Shown in pieces: positions 8,811-17,295 of a DNA stretch of 64,000 bases; position 1 is the first letter of the stretch, and every line of letters starts with the position of its first letter. Source of the DNA: Cyanobacteria bacterium REEB67 (GTDB taxonomy: Bacteria; Cyanobacteriota; Vampirovibrionia; Obscuribacterales; Obscuribacteraceae); contig JAGXAB010000007.1 in assembly GCA_018971775.1 (NCBI GenBank), positions 1 through 64,000 on the forward strand. The letters run 5' to 3'. Under the pieces are notes generated by a model. That model saw only the letters and a list, made by a program, of their open reading frames with translations, made no database searches and was not told where the DNA came from. A program made the position numbers and the translations under genes.

Positions 8811-9542
8811 ATGTTCAGCATCGGATTCGGAATCGCTGCCGCCGTCATCGTGCTCGGCGCCATCCTCTACTTCGCCAACGACAAGTTCAAGACCACCGTG
8901 CAGACGCTGTTCGGCAAGGCCAACAGCGCCGCCACCACGCCGCTCGACCGCCAGAAGAACGCCTACGAGAAGCTCGTCGCTTCCGTCAACGCTCAGCTCG
9001 GCAACGTCGCTGGTGCCCGCGCCGGCGCCATCCAGGCCGAACAGGACGTCAAGGCCGCCCAGGATGAGCTCGCTCACCTGAAGGGCCAGTACGCGTCCTA
9101 CAAGGACACCGCCAAGCCGGAAACGGTGACCGCGCTCGTCGCCAAGATCGCCACCGCCCAGGAGAAGGTGACGCAATCGCAGACGATGGCCGAGACCGCC
9201 CACGCCGCCGCCGAGATGGCCAACAAGGCCCTCGACACCGCCCGTGAGCAGCTCGAGACCGCCGCCACCACCATCACCTCCAACGAGCAGAAGGCGCAGG
9301 TCACTGCCGTCCTCAACTCGGCCGCCAAGGTCTCGGAAGACCTGAAGGGCATCACCGCCCGCCTCGGCAGCTTCAACGAGAACAACCGCCAGATCGACAA
9401 GGACTTCCTGGCCGCCCAGGAACGCCTGAAGATGGGCCAGGGCTCGACCGCCGACCAGGACCTCGCCGCCCTCGACAGGCAGTCCAAGGTCGACGCCACC
9501 CGCGCCGCCCTCGACGCCGAGCTGGCCGCCGCCAAGAAGTAA
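8811..9542 (+). CDS. PspA/IM30-like membrane-anchored helical protein, copy 2
   Basis: A 243-residue protein identical in length to copy 1. It differs at roughly one residue in ten, and the DNA is also highly similar over its full length, so this is a recent tandem duplication. Residues 4-20 form the membrane helix and the rest is a long coiled coil. The start at 8811 is chosen because it matches the start of copy 1 exactly and has CGAGGTC upstream; the frame continues upstream through the intergenic hairpin without a ribosome site. A strong terminator lies 113 bases downstream. Confidence 0.7.
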   Translation: MFSIGFGIAAAVIVLGAILYFANDKFKTTVQTLFGKANSAATTPLDRQKNAYEKLVASVNAQLGNVAGARAGAIQAEQDVKAAQDELAHLKGQYASYKDTAKPETVTALVAKIATAQEKVTQSQTMAETAHAAAEMANKALDTAREQLETAATTITSNEQKAQVTAVLNSAAKVSEDLKGITARLGSFNENNRQIDKDFLAAQERLKMGQGSTADQDLAALDRQSKVDATRAALDAELAAAKK

Positions 9543-9655
9543 GCGCTGCCGTAAGGCAACGCCGGATAAAGCTTTGAGGGCGGGAAGAAGATCGGGTGCA
9601 AACCTGATTTAGATTGATGCTTAGAAAGCACTTCCCGCTCTCTCGGCCGTTTACG

Positions 9656-9710
9656 ATGGTGTCTCGATATTGGCCGATCGCTCGGCCAATTTTCGAGACA
9701 CCATTTTTTT
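9656..9710 (+). terminator. Strong rho-independent terminator
   Basis: A 12-bp outer stem (9656-9667 with 9693-9704) plus an inner TTGGCCGA/TCGGCCAA stem is followed by seven Ts. It closes the TPM/PspA-like operon. Confidence 0.9.
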
Positions 9711-9765
9711 GCATTTTTATACTATATGCTTACATAGACTGCTAGTCTTTTTTTGAAGAACGGCA

Positions 9766-9799
9766 CGACAAGGCGATCCCCGAAAGGATCGCCTTGTCG
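9766..9799. terminator. Long perfect hairpin between convergent operons
   Basis: A 14-bp perfect inverted repeat (9766-9779 with 9786-9799) with a six-base loop lies 14 bases beyond the stop of the leftward gene. It has no T-tract on the minus side, so its role as a terminator for the leftward operon is only likely. Confidence 0.5.
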
Positions 9800-9813
9800 C
9801 TAAAACTCGGAAA

Positions 9814-10536
9814 TCAGCCTGCCGAATTGGCGAAGGCGCAGCTGACATGATGCCACCAACGGCGGTGAATCGGCAGAGCCGCCACTCGACGTTCCTCGGC
9901 CTCTTCCGCGGCGATCAGATCGCGACGTAGACGCTCGAGCGGTGCCTGCAGAAGCTTGAGCTGATCGGCGTGAGCCCGGTCGCAACGGTCGTCGCGAGCG
10001 CGATCGGCGTCATCGAGGGCACGCTCGTGAGCGGCAATCTCACGAATGCGATCTTCATAGAGCGGCGCAGACGGGCGAGCCGGAACGGGTGCACGCGCGT
10101 ACGCGACGTCTCCCATCCAGCCGGCACAGTCGAGATAGGCCTGGGCCATTGTATTTCGCCAGAGGCGGCTGTCGCCCCGCAGATGAGCCTGAGCGGCGCG
10201 CACCAGGCCGAGCAGCACGCTCAAGCCCTTATACTCCGACCAGCTCACGCCGTCTGTGGCGTCGGTCATGCGGGTATTGAAATCCAGCCGCTTGATCTGC
10301 TCTTCGACGGCGGACCAGCGGTCGATGTCTGCGCACTCGTCCTTGTAGAGCGCGCTCACTGAGGCGTGGACGGCGGCAAACTTATCGCCGAAGGGCAAGG
10401 CGCGCAGACCACTCGCTTCGTCTTCGAGCAAGACCCGACCGCAAGTAAAGGGGCGCGTCGCTTCCAGGGTGCTGAGCGCTTCGCTGACGCTCTTCCAGTA
10501 ATAAGAGTTGTAGGGACCTTCCGAAAATCTGGCCAT
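9814..10536 (-). CDS. Hypothetical soluble helical protein, last gene of the leftward operon
   Basis: A 240-residue protein of unknown family. There is no signal or membrane segment. It is rich in Ala, Arg, Asp and Glu, with a predicted coiled coil in the last third and a C-terminal HRRWWHHV patch. The start has AGGAGAA seven bases upstream. It is the fifth and last gene of a leftward run that begins at 15525, so it probably acts with the membrane proteins encoded before it. Confidence 0.6.
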   Translation of the reverse strand: MARFSEGPYNSYYWKSVSEALSTLEATRPFTCGRVLLEDEASGLRALPFGDKFAAVHASVSALYKDECADIDRWSAVEEQIKRLDFNTRMTDATDGVSWSEYKGLSVLLGLVRAAQAHLRGDSRLWRNTMAQAYLDCAGWMGDVAYARAPVPARPSAPLYEDRIREIAAHERALDDADRARDDRCDRAHADQLKLLQAPLERLRRDLIAAEEAEERRVAALPIHRRWWHHVSCAFANSAG

Positions 10537-10636
10537 GATGTTCTCCTGTTCAAGTTTAAGAAACTGGCCCGGTCGGCCGCAGCATTACGTCTGCGGCCGG
10601 CCGAACCTTCGAAAAGCAAATCGGCTTGCTTTGACT

Positions 10637-12079
10637 TCAGGCCTGAGCCTGGGTGAGAGTGCCGGCCACCTGAGCGGCCTGCTTGAGCAGACGCAGCAAC
10701 TCTTTCGACTGCGCCAGCAACTTGGCTACGGGCAAGCCGTATTCGTTGCTGTTGCTGCCGGTGAGAAGCGCCATCGCCGCCGGGAAAAGCTGCTGGCGAT
10801 AGAGCGAATAGACCTCGTTCACACGAGCATCCACAGCCTCGCAGGTGCGCTCGACTAGATTGGCCATCTCCTGGGTGTTAGCACCACCGGTGATGGCGTG
10901 CAATTCGGCGCGCACGGCGGCGAGCTCGACACGCACCTTCGGCACCTGCTCGTCGACAGCAGTCTTGGCGTCGAACATAGCCTTGACCATGGCATTGGCC
11001 TGCGAGATGGCAGCAAGAGCCTGCTTGATGCCGCCGGCCACGGTCTGCAGCGCACCGCTGGCCAGATCCTGACGGGCCTGGGCGAGCAGAGTCTCGCATT
11101 GATTGAGCTGGCCTTCCGGATCGCTATCCGGGGTGTTGAGCTGCCAGCAAAGATCGTCACCACGGGTATCGATCCAGGGGCAGGTAACGGGAGTGCCGCG
11201 CACTCGCGTCACCCAGTCGCGGGTGGTGGCGAGCTTCTGCGTCCCCTCATTCAAGGAGATGAGCAGCTGCTGGGCCTGGCGCAATTCGGCGACGAGCACA
11301 TCGGCGGCCTTGTCGAGGTTGCCGCACTGATTGAGCGCACCGAGCGGATCGGCACCCAGGTCGCCGACGACTTGAGCGCGCATGGCGGCAATTGCAGCCA
11401 GACGATCTTCATAGGGCGTATAGGTAGCACCACCTGCGGTGAGGGCCTCATGCACATGCGACGCCAGGATAAGCTTCTCGTCGGTCTTGGTCAGACGTGC
11501 CTGGACCTGAGCGGGAGTGGCGCGAATCGTCGCCAGACCCTGCTTGATCTCAGCCGTGAGACGCTCGCAGACCTCGAAGAGATAGTCAATCTTATAGCTC
11601 GGCGGCGTCGGCGCCAGACGAGGCAGGGCCAACAAACGTGTGAAGTTCGCCGCCGGCACTTCCTTGAGCTCGACCGCCAGATCGGAGAGCTGGGAAGCCG
11701 AGTGCACACCGCGCACCTTCATCAGACCATTGCCGGCCAGAAGTCTCTCGGCGTTCTGGACGGCGGCGGCGCTGCCATTGTAAGCGAAGCTGAGAGCGAG
11801 ATAGGGCTGCTTGAAACCCTGGTAGAACTTGAGCGTTTGCCCTTTGAAGGCGCTCATACTGGGATCGGCGGTCTGCGAAGCAGCGCCGCGCATGAAGGCA
11901 TCATTGCCGAGGGCGACGAAGCCATCGGTGACGGCGTTCAGACGCTTGCGCCAGACCTGCACTCCGCTCATGCCGGAGACGACCTTGTTATCGTAGACCT
12001 TCTTCTTTTCGAGCAGGGCGAATATGCCGAAGACAAAGGCGCAGAAACATAGGGTAGCGACAAAAATATATGCGGCCAT
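10637..12079 (-). CDS. Membrane-anchored helical protein related to the TPM protein tail
   Basis: A 480-residue protein. Residues 3-22 form an N-terminal membrane helix and the rest is helical. A stretch around residues 205-280 (containing TYTPYEDRL and DPLGALNQC) aligns by eye with residues ~420-500 of the 1049-aa TPM protein (FAAYQPVYDRL, DPLQAFELS), with the same spacing. A later part resembles the following helical region of that protein. It therefore looks like the helical tail without the TPM domain. AAAGGATGAA precedes the start. It lies between the four-helix membrane protein and the 240-aa protein in the operon. Confidence 0.65.
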   Translation of the reverse strand: MAAYIFVATLCFCAFVFGIFALLEKKKVYDNKVVSGMSGVQVWRKRLNAVTDGFVALGNDAFMRGAASQTADPSMSAFKGQTLKFYQGFKQPYLALSFAYNGSAAAVQNAERLLAGNGLMKVRGVHSASQLSDLAVELKEVPAANFTRLLALPRLAPTPPSYKIDYLFEVCERLTAEIKQGLATIRATPAQVQARLTKTDEKLILASHVHEALTAGGATYTPYEDRLAAIAAMRAQVVGDLGADPLGALNQCGNLDKAADVLVAELRQAQQLLISLNEGTQKLATTRDWVTRVRGTPVTCPWIDTRGDDLCWQLNTPDSDPEGQLNQCETLLAQARQDLASGALQTVAGGIKQALAAISQANAMVKAMFDAKTAVDEQVPKVRVELAAVRAELHAITGGANTQEMANLVERTCEAVDARVNEVYSLYRQQLFPAAMALLTGSNSNEYGLPVAKLLAQSKELLRLLKQAAQVAGTLTQAQA

Positions 12080-12111
12080 CTATTTCATCCTTTCATCGAA
12101 GGCGCTTGCGC

Positions 12112-12537
12112 TCAGTTTTTCGCTGCGCTGACGAAGTTGTAATCAGTGACGCACCAGATGATCGCCAGCGCACCGGTGGTCAGGGTGCCGAGCGCGTGGA
12201 ACCAGAGGGCATAGAAGATGTCGTTGGTCCAGGTGGCGGTGAGGCCGGCACAGACGAAACCGATACAGGTGAAGAGGGCGAGGACACCAACACTGAGGCC
12301 GATGGCGCTGGTATTGGTGTAGTCCTCGCGCTTGTGATTTTTGAGCAGTTCTTGCATGTTCGAGCCGGCCACGGCCCAGATCACGGTGAAGATGCCGGCC
12401 GAGACGACGCCGTAGCAGAGATAGAAAAGGCAGCTCGGCCAGTCCTTACCATCCGCGCAGTGAATGCCGCCGACGACGAAACCGACGACATTGAGAACGC
12501 CGAGCAAACGCATCATTCGGCTGATGATCATATCCAT
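12112..12537 (-). CDS. Four-helix integral membrane protein, unknown
   Basis: A 141-residue protein with four clear hydrophobic segments (about 9-25, 35-57, 78-99, 108-129) separated by short polar loops, including a charged NHKREDY loop in the middle. It has five cysteines, two of them in the first external loop. No family is recognised. AGGAGAAA lies nine bases before the ATG. It sits in the middle of the leftward operon, 43 bases after the PspA-like gene and 32 before the 480-aa gene, and is probably a subunit of the same membrane assembly. Confidence 0.65.
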   Translation of the reverse strand: MDMIISRMMRLLGVLNVVGFVVGGIHCADGKDWPSCLFYLCYGVVSAGIFTVIWAVAGSNMQELLKNHKREDYTNTSAIGLSVGVLALFTCIGFVCAGLTATWTNDIFYALWFHALGTLTTGALAIIWCVTDYNFVSAAKN

Positions 12538-12580
12538 TGATTTTCTCCTTAATCATAACCTTGCGGTTGTTGGGACAACG

Positions 12581-13411
12581 TCAGCTGCGGCTCTCGACCT
12601 GGGCTGCGGCCGCTTCTGCGGCGGGGGACGATGGGGACGCGGACGGGGAGGCGGGAGTGCCCGGGACTGCGGCCGATTTGCCGGCGCGCTTGGCGTCGAG
12701 GCGAGCCCGCAGGCCATTCACCTCGTCGCGGCTGCTCATGCCGGCCAGTTCACGATCGGCGCTGGTGCCGCCGAGGCCGTCGAGACGAGCACGCGCAGCC
12801 TCGAACTGTCGTCCGACTTCGTGGCTCGCCTCCTTGAAGGCGCCACCGTCGGCGGTGATGCTCAGAGCCGCTTCCATGACCCGGGCGGCGCTGTCGAGGG
12901 CGAGAGTGGCCTTGGCTTTCGCCTCGTCCGACTTGACCGTCATCTGCACCTTGCGCAACTCCTTGCGGGCCTTGTCGACGCCGGCACAGGCGGCGCTGAC
13001 CGCTGTCTGCACCCCCTCGACGACGCGGGTCTGAATGGCCACTTCCTGCTCTTTTTCGGCGACCATGAGTACGAGCTCGTCGACGCCAGAATCATGCTTG
13101 TCGTCGGCCGCTCTGTAGTAAGCGGTCTCGGCGGCAGCGAGAGCGTCTTTGCGCAATTGCAGCACATTGCCCTCATGGAGCAGGGTGCCGCGCAGATCCT
13201 GGATCTGCACCTGCGATTCGTCGATGATGCGCTGCGGCCCGGCAATCAGCTCGAGTTCGCGCTCGATCGGCGAGGTCAACTCTTTCTTGAGACGGCGGGC
13301 GCGGATGTTCACCGTCGCCCAGAGACCGTCGCGCAAGGGATTGGGTACGGCGAGAAGCATGGCCAGAAAGGCCAGCCCCCCGAGCACCGCACCGGCGATT
13401 AATCCGGTCAT
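12581..13411 (-). CDS. PspA-like membrane-anchored helical protein, third paralogue
   Basis: A 276-residue protein. Residues 3-22 form a membrane helix, followed by ~200 residues of coiled coil and a Pro/Ala/Ser-rich tail. The stretch from about residue 165 to 250 aligns without gaps to the C-terminal part of the two 243-aa proteins at 7.9-9.5 kb (shared pattern: charged SDEAKAK, then DSAARV, F..A..RLD and ADRELA). This makes it a diverged third copy. The ATG at 13411 has GAGGAG nine bases upstream and starts 11 bases after the preceding stop. A longer frame upstream overlaps that gene and is not used. Confidence 0.65.
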   Translation of the reverse strand: MTGLIAGAVLGGLAFLAMLLAVPNPLRDGLWATVNIRARRLKKELTSPIERELELIAGPQRIIDESQVQIQDLRGTLLHEGNVLQLRKDALAAAETAYYRAADDKHDSGVDELVLMVAEKEQEVAIQTRVVEGVQTAVSAACAGVDKARKELRKVQMTVKSDEAKAKATLALDSAARVMEAALSITADGGAFKEASHEVGRQFEAARARLDGLGGTSADRELAGMSSRDEVNGLRARLDAKRAGKSAAVPGTPASPSASPSSPAAEAAAAQVESRS

Positions 13412-13422
13412 GAATAAACTCC

Positions 13423-15525
13423 TCAGTTGGACTGCGACGGAGTCGTCACAGCGGGGGTGGGAACAGGATTGGGCACGGGAGAGGCAGAGTCCGGCGCCGG
13501 GACGCGCACCGACGACGGCAGCGGAGCGCCGGCATCGAGCTGAGACTCGGTTTCCTCGATATGACGTTTGACCTCGGCGCTCGAGGTGACGACCCACTGC
13601 GGCTCGCCGGTCTCGTAGCTGAGAGTGTCGCCCTGGTAGTCATGATTGGACTTGGACTGGTCCGGGCCCATGTTCGAGGTGATAAAGAAAAGCCGATTGC
13701 TCTTGGTGACGATGATGATAGGCTCGATCGAAGTCAGCTGGAAATGGCCCTGGATGACGTTGGCCGATTTCTCCAGCAGTTCACGCGGGCCTTGCACGCT
13801 GCGGTGACCGAGCTCATTCTTGCTGCCCGGCTGCTTGCTGTCGGCCAGATGCATGACGGTCACATCGCCGTCGCCGAGCGCGCCATCGAAGAAAGCGACG
13901 TCGGACATGGCGGTGCCGTTCTTGCCTTCCGGCTCGTAGGGCACGAAATACTTGGGACCTTCGACAGTGTCGATACCGTAGGGGAAGGGATTGCTCAGAC
14001 GACCGCGAGCGGCCTGGGGAGCCTCACTCACTTCGAGAGCCGAGCGCGTCACGATCTTGCCGACCGTGCTGCGACCCCAGACATCGGCATACTGCCGCGC
14101 CAGCTCGGAGGGATAGATGAAAGTGCCGGGGAAAGCACGCGCCGCCTGGCCCACGGTGTAGTCTTCGATCGTCCCCCAGGGGCTGACTACCATGACGCCG
14201 CCAATCGTCGGCACCATAGCGCCCCAGTAGAGCTTGTTGACGGTGTAGGGGATGAGCAGGGCGAAGGAATCGCCGTGACCGCCCACACCGGCGTAGCTGA
14301 AACCGGCCATGGTGGCGCCGGGATGACGAACCTCAAAGGCGGCTTTGACGAAGAAGCTGTTTTCGCCAAAGATAAAGCCCTGAGACTTGACCCTGGTATC
14401 ACTGGCGGTGGTACCGGCGTCGACCATGACGAAACCGGCGGTGCTTCCGGGGAACCAACTGAAGAGATGGTTGATCTGGAAGCCCGTATAGTGCATCGGG
14501 CACTGCCAGTAGTATTTGCCGTCCATGATCTGGGCGTGGGTGTCACCAGTCTCGATCATGTTGGCGTCGTTGCCCTGGACGCAGAAATCGCGACCGACGA
14601 CGAGCGGCATGACGCGATTGACGTTGGTCTCGGGCAGCTTGTCCACATAGCGCACGTCCATGGACTGAGCCATGGCCACGTCGTGGAGGAAGGTCGAGCC
14701 GTTCATGGCCAGGAAGCCGACGCCAAAAACAGCACCGCATACGGTACCACTGGCAAGCAGAGCGCGCGAACCACGGAAGGCGACCGCGAAGCTGGCGGCA
14801 ACGAAGAGAGCTTCGACGCCGAGGCCGACCCAGCTGTTCTTCATCGGGAAGAAAAGCAGGAACAGCAAGGCGCAGACGCCGGGAGCGAGCCGGTAGACCA
14901 GCTCATTGTCCGGGTCGGAGAGCAGCCGCCAGGACGAATAGAGACAGGTGAGCACACCCAGACCGACGAAGATGAGCGGCCCCGCGTTATAGGCAAAGAC
15001 CGTGAGCGGATGCAGGAAGGGCACGACGAAAGCGGACGTGGCCAGGTAGGCCACCGTGGCGCCGACGAAGGTACCGCCAGCGGCCGCCATCCACCAGGCG
15101 CTCAGGCTGCGCTGATAGCTACGGTATGTCACATAGCCGGTCAGGCCGCAGACGCCGAGAACAGCGCCCCAGGGTTGACTGAAGGCGACGAAAAGGGCAA
15201 AGGCGGACAGCAAGGTGCGGAAAAAAACCGGGAAGGAGGAACGCTCCGCCGCGAAAATGCCGCCGAAGCCGCCGGCGACGATGAGCAAGTCGACCCAGAA
15301 GGGGAGAAACTCGCTGGCATAGCAGGTGACCGAGGCAAGGACAAGACCGGCCACGACTTCCTCGGCGGTGCCGAGCATGACGCTGGTCTCGTGATTGACT
15401 GCGGACCTGTAGGTAGCATCTCCGAAGAGGGAACGGGCGGTACCGAACATCGAGCCGGCACGCTGCGTTAAGCCGGAGAGACTGAATCCGGACGTGAAGA
15501 ACTTTCCGACGCTTTTGAAGGGCAT
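13423..15525 (-). CDS. Large polytopic membrane protein with soluble C-terminal domain, unknown
   Basis: A 700-residue protein and the first gene of the leftward operon. Roughly residues 50-305 hold about eight to nine hydrophobic segments. The following ~330 residues look like a soluble extracytoplasmic domain with several cysteines and aromatic-rich motifs, and the last 50 are Pro/Ser/Val-rich. I recognise no family. The start at 15525 has AGAGG six bases upstream; the frame continues 35 codons further with no ribosome site. Its position suggests it is the main membrane component of a system with the PspA-like and helical proteins that follow. Confidence 0.65.
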   Translation of the reverse strand: MPFKSVGKFFTSGFSLSGLTQRAGSMFGTARSLFGDATYRSAVNHETSVMLGTAEEVVAGLVLASVTCYASEFLPFWVDLLIVAGGFGGIFAAERSSFPVFFRTLLSAFALFVAFSQPWGAVLGVCGLTGYVTYRSYQRSLSAWWMAAAGGTFVGATVAYLATSAFVVPFLHPLTVFAYNAGPLIFVGLGVLTCLYSSWRLLSDPDNELVYRLAPGVCALLFLLFFPMKNSWVGLGVEALFVAASFAVAFRGSRALLASGTVCGAVFGVGFLAMNGSTFLHDVAMAQSMDVRYVDKLPETNVNRVMPLVVGRDFCVQGNDANMIETGDTHAQIMDGKYYWQCPMHYTGFQINHLFSWFPGSTAGFVMVDAGTTASDTRVKSQGFIFGENSFFVKAAFEVRHPGATMAGFSYAGVGGHGDSFALLIPYTVNKLYWGAMVPTIGGVMVVSPWGTIEDYTVGQAARAFPGTFIYPSELARQYADVWGRSTVGKIVTRSALEVSEAPQAARGRLSNPFPYGIDTVEGPKYFVPYEPEGKNGTAMSDVAFFDGALGDGDVTVMHLADSKQPGSKNELGHRSVQGPRELLEKSANVIQGHFQLTSIEPIIIVTKSNRLFFITSNMGPDQSKSNHDYQGDTLSYETGEPQWVVTSSAEVKRHIEETESQLDAGAPLPSSVRVPAPDSASPVPNPVPTPAVTTPSQSN

Positions 15526-15988
15526 GTTTGCCTCTTTGGCGTGAGTTTCGGGAATGCGGTGGATCTTCAAGGACAAAACTTCGACTGGCAAGGAGCCGGA
15601 CTGACGACTGAGCCTAGGTCTGCGACGCAATGCGGTAGAGCATTGAGGCAGAAGGGCGAGCGTTGGTATCTGTCGGTCTGGGGTGAAAAAGAAGCGGCTC
15701 TGTGGAAGTGAAGTATTGAAGATACTTCGAACCTAGTACCTGGCACTCTTCTAAGCAAGTAATCTTTGACTGTTTATATTTGGCACAAAGTCTGTAACAA
15801 CAAGGGGTCTCCGCGTCGCCGAGCTGTGATACCCGCACAAGGAATTTAAACCGTGTCATACACTTACTTTACAAGAGCGTGTCTGAAATATGACCGTTCG
15901 CGGTGAGCTTGCGCGAGGCGACAGGCTCATGTAATGTAACGCTTAACTTTGCAGGGCGCTTAACGTGCTTAATACTTTGGAGAAGAGA
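15526..15988. other. Divergent promoter region
   Basis: The gap lies between the leftward 700-aa gene and the rightward crotonase gene. It contains a 7-bp inverted repeat (15710-15716 with 15722-15728, GAAGTAT/ATACTTC) about 185 bases before the leftward start. That could be an operator or a leader hairpin. I saw nothing else. Confidence 0.4.
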
Positions 15989-16819
15989 ATGAGTGACTAT
16001 ACGTCATTTACGGTAACGACGGAAGGCGGGGTAGCTGAGCTGGTTCTGGGCAATGCGGCCAAGATGAACGCTCTCGGCCCCTCTTTCTGGCAGGAGCTAC
16101 CGCAGGCGGTGGCAAAATTGAACCAGGAAGGTACGGTACGCGCCTTGATCATCTCATCGACCGGCAGCCTTTTTTGCTCCGGTATCGACCTGACGATGTT
16201 TGCCAATCCATCGCTGACCAGCGTGGCCGCTCCAGCCGAGCGCGAAAGACTCAAGCACCTGATCTTGCAGCTACAAGCTTCTTTGACCTGCCTGCAAGAT
16301 TGCCGTTTCCCGGTCATTGCGGCGGTGCAAGGAGCTTGCCTGGGAGCCGGTCTCGATTTGATCTCGGCCTGCGATCTGCGCTACGGTACAACCGATAGCT
16401 TTTATGTCGTCCAGGAAATCAATATCGGCATCATGGCCGATCTAGGCAGCTTGCAGCGCTTGCCCAGACTATTGCCAGATGCCGTCGTGCGCGAGCTATG
16501 CTTCACCGGCGCAAAGCTTAGCGCAGAACGAGCCTATAATCTCGGTTTTCTCAATGCCACCGCTCAGACACACGAAGAAGTACTGGCCGCCGCCAGACAG
16601 GCAGCCAATCTGATCGCCCAGCGTTCGCCCCTGCCGATCGCCGCCAGCAAAGATGTGCTCAACTACAGCGCTAATCATACCGAGAGCGACGCTCTAAACT
16701 ACTGCGCCACGGTACAGAGCGCCATCTTCGAACCGGCGGAAGTGATGGCGCAGGTGATGGCAATGAAAAACAAGACCCGGCACGAGAGCAAGGATTTGCT
16801 CGCCATGAAGGCGATTTAG
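15989..16819 (+). CDS. Crotonase-family enzyme, delta3,5-delta2,4-dienoyl-CoA isomerase type
   Basis: A 276-residue enoyl-CoA hydratase/isomerase superfamily protein. The oxyanion-hole segments are CSGIDL (63-68) and GACLGAGLDL (116-125). Asp123, Glu143 and Asp151 fall at the positions of the three acidic residues of mammalian ECH1 (Asp176, Glu196, Asp204), with the same 20 and 8 spacing and the same following LGSLQRLP motif. The hydratase glutamates are not in their usual places. It probably isomerises dienoyl-CoA during breakdown of unsaturated fatty acids. GGAGAAG is upstream of the ATG; a GTG at 15965 is less likely. Confidence 0.85.
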   Translation: MSDYTSFTVTTEGGVAELVLGNAAKMNALGPSFWQELPQAVAKLNQEGTVRALIISSTGSLFCSGIDLTMFANPSLTSVAAPAERERLKHLILQLQASLTCLQDCRFPVIAAVQGACLGAGLDLISACDLRYGTTDSFYVVQEINIGIMADLGSLQRLPRLLPDAVVRELCFTGAKLSAERAYNLGFLNATAQTHEEVLAAARQAANLIAQRSPLPIAASKDVLNYSANHTESDALNYCATVQSAIFEPAEVMAQVMAMKNKTRHESKDLLAMKAI

Positions 16820-16939
16820 ACCTGACCGTTAGCGCGTTTAAACCGACCAGACCAGCCCGATCCGACGAAAAATTCTTTCATCCGACCAAGTGTAGTACAA
16901 AGCATTTTTTGAAAATTCTCCTGAAAAGCACACCTCCCG

Positions 16940-16980
16940 AAAAAAAGAAAGGAGGAAGGAGCACAGCTCCTCCCTCCTCC
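16940..16980 (-). terminator. Rho-independent terminator of the Nudix operon
   Basis: On the minus strand a GGAGGAGGGAG stem pairs with CTCCTTCCTCC and is followed by TTCTTTTTTTC. It lies ten bases beyond the stop of the 79-aa gene. Confidence 0.9.
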
Positions 16981-16990
16981 GGAATGCTGA

Positions 16991-17230
16991 TCAGCCCCGG
17001 GCTTGCGCCGGCACTGAAGCTGGCACCTGCGCCAGCTGACGGACGTCGGCTTCGCGTGCGGCCGTCTTGAGTGCCTGAGCCAGGACAATCACCTCGCCTT
17101 TCCAGGCCGCCAGAGCGGCGACCAGGTCGCGGCGCGGCAGAGCACCACCATTGGTGCCCTGATAGACCTGATAGGCACGCGACAATCTCAACCAGGAGGC
17201 TTCTGCAGCCTGAAATTGTGCCTCGAGCAT
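16991..17230 (-). CDS. Small helical protein, unknown
   Basis: A 79-residue Ala-rich helical protein with no membrane segment. AAGGA lies nine bases upstream of the ATG. It is the last gene of the leftward run from 19053, 65 bases after the 228-aa gene and just before a strong terminator. No family is recognised. Confidence 0.6.
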   Translation of the reverse strand: MLEAQFQAAEASWLRLSRAYQVYQGTNGGALPRRDLVAALAAWKGEVIVLAQALKTAAREADVRQLAQVPASVPAQARG

Positions 17231-17295
17231 TTGCTCGTCCTTATCCTTGATGTTCAGCGTTTTACCGCTGTATCGCTCCTGGAGGCGTGGCCAGA

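Noticed and set aside
10898-12052. 384-codon + strand frame opposite the 480-aa gene
   Set aside because: It has no ribosome site or family motif. The leftward gene has a membrane anchor, a ribosome site and operon context.
13561-15471. 636-codon + strand frame opposite the 700-aa membrane protein gene
   Set aside because: It is rich in Gly, Glu, Asp and His, with no ribosome site. The minus-strand gene has clear membrane segments and operon context.
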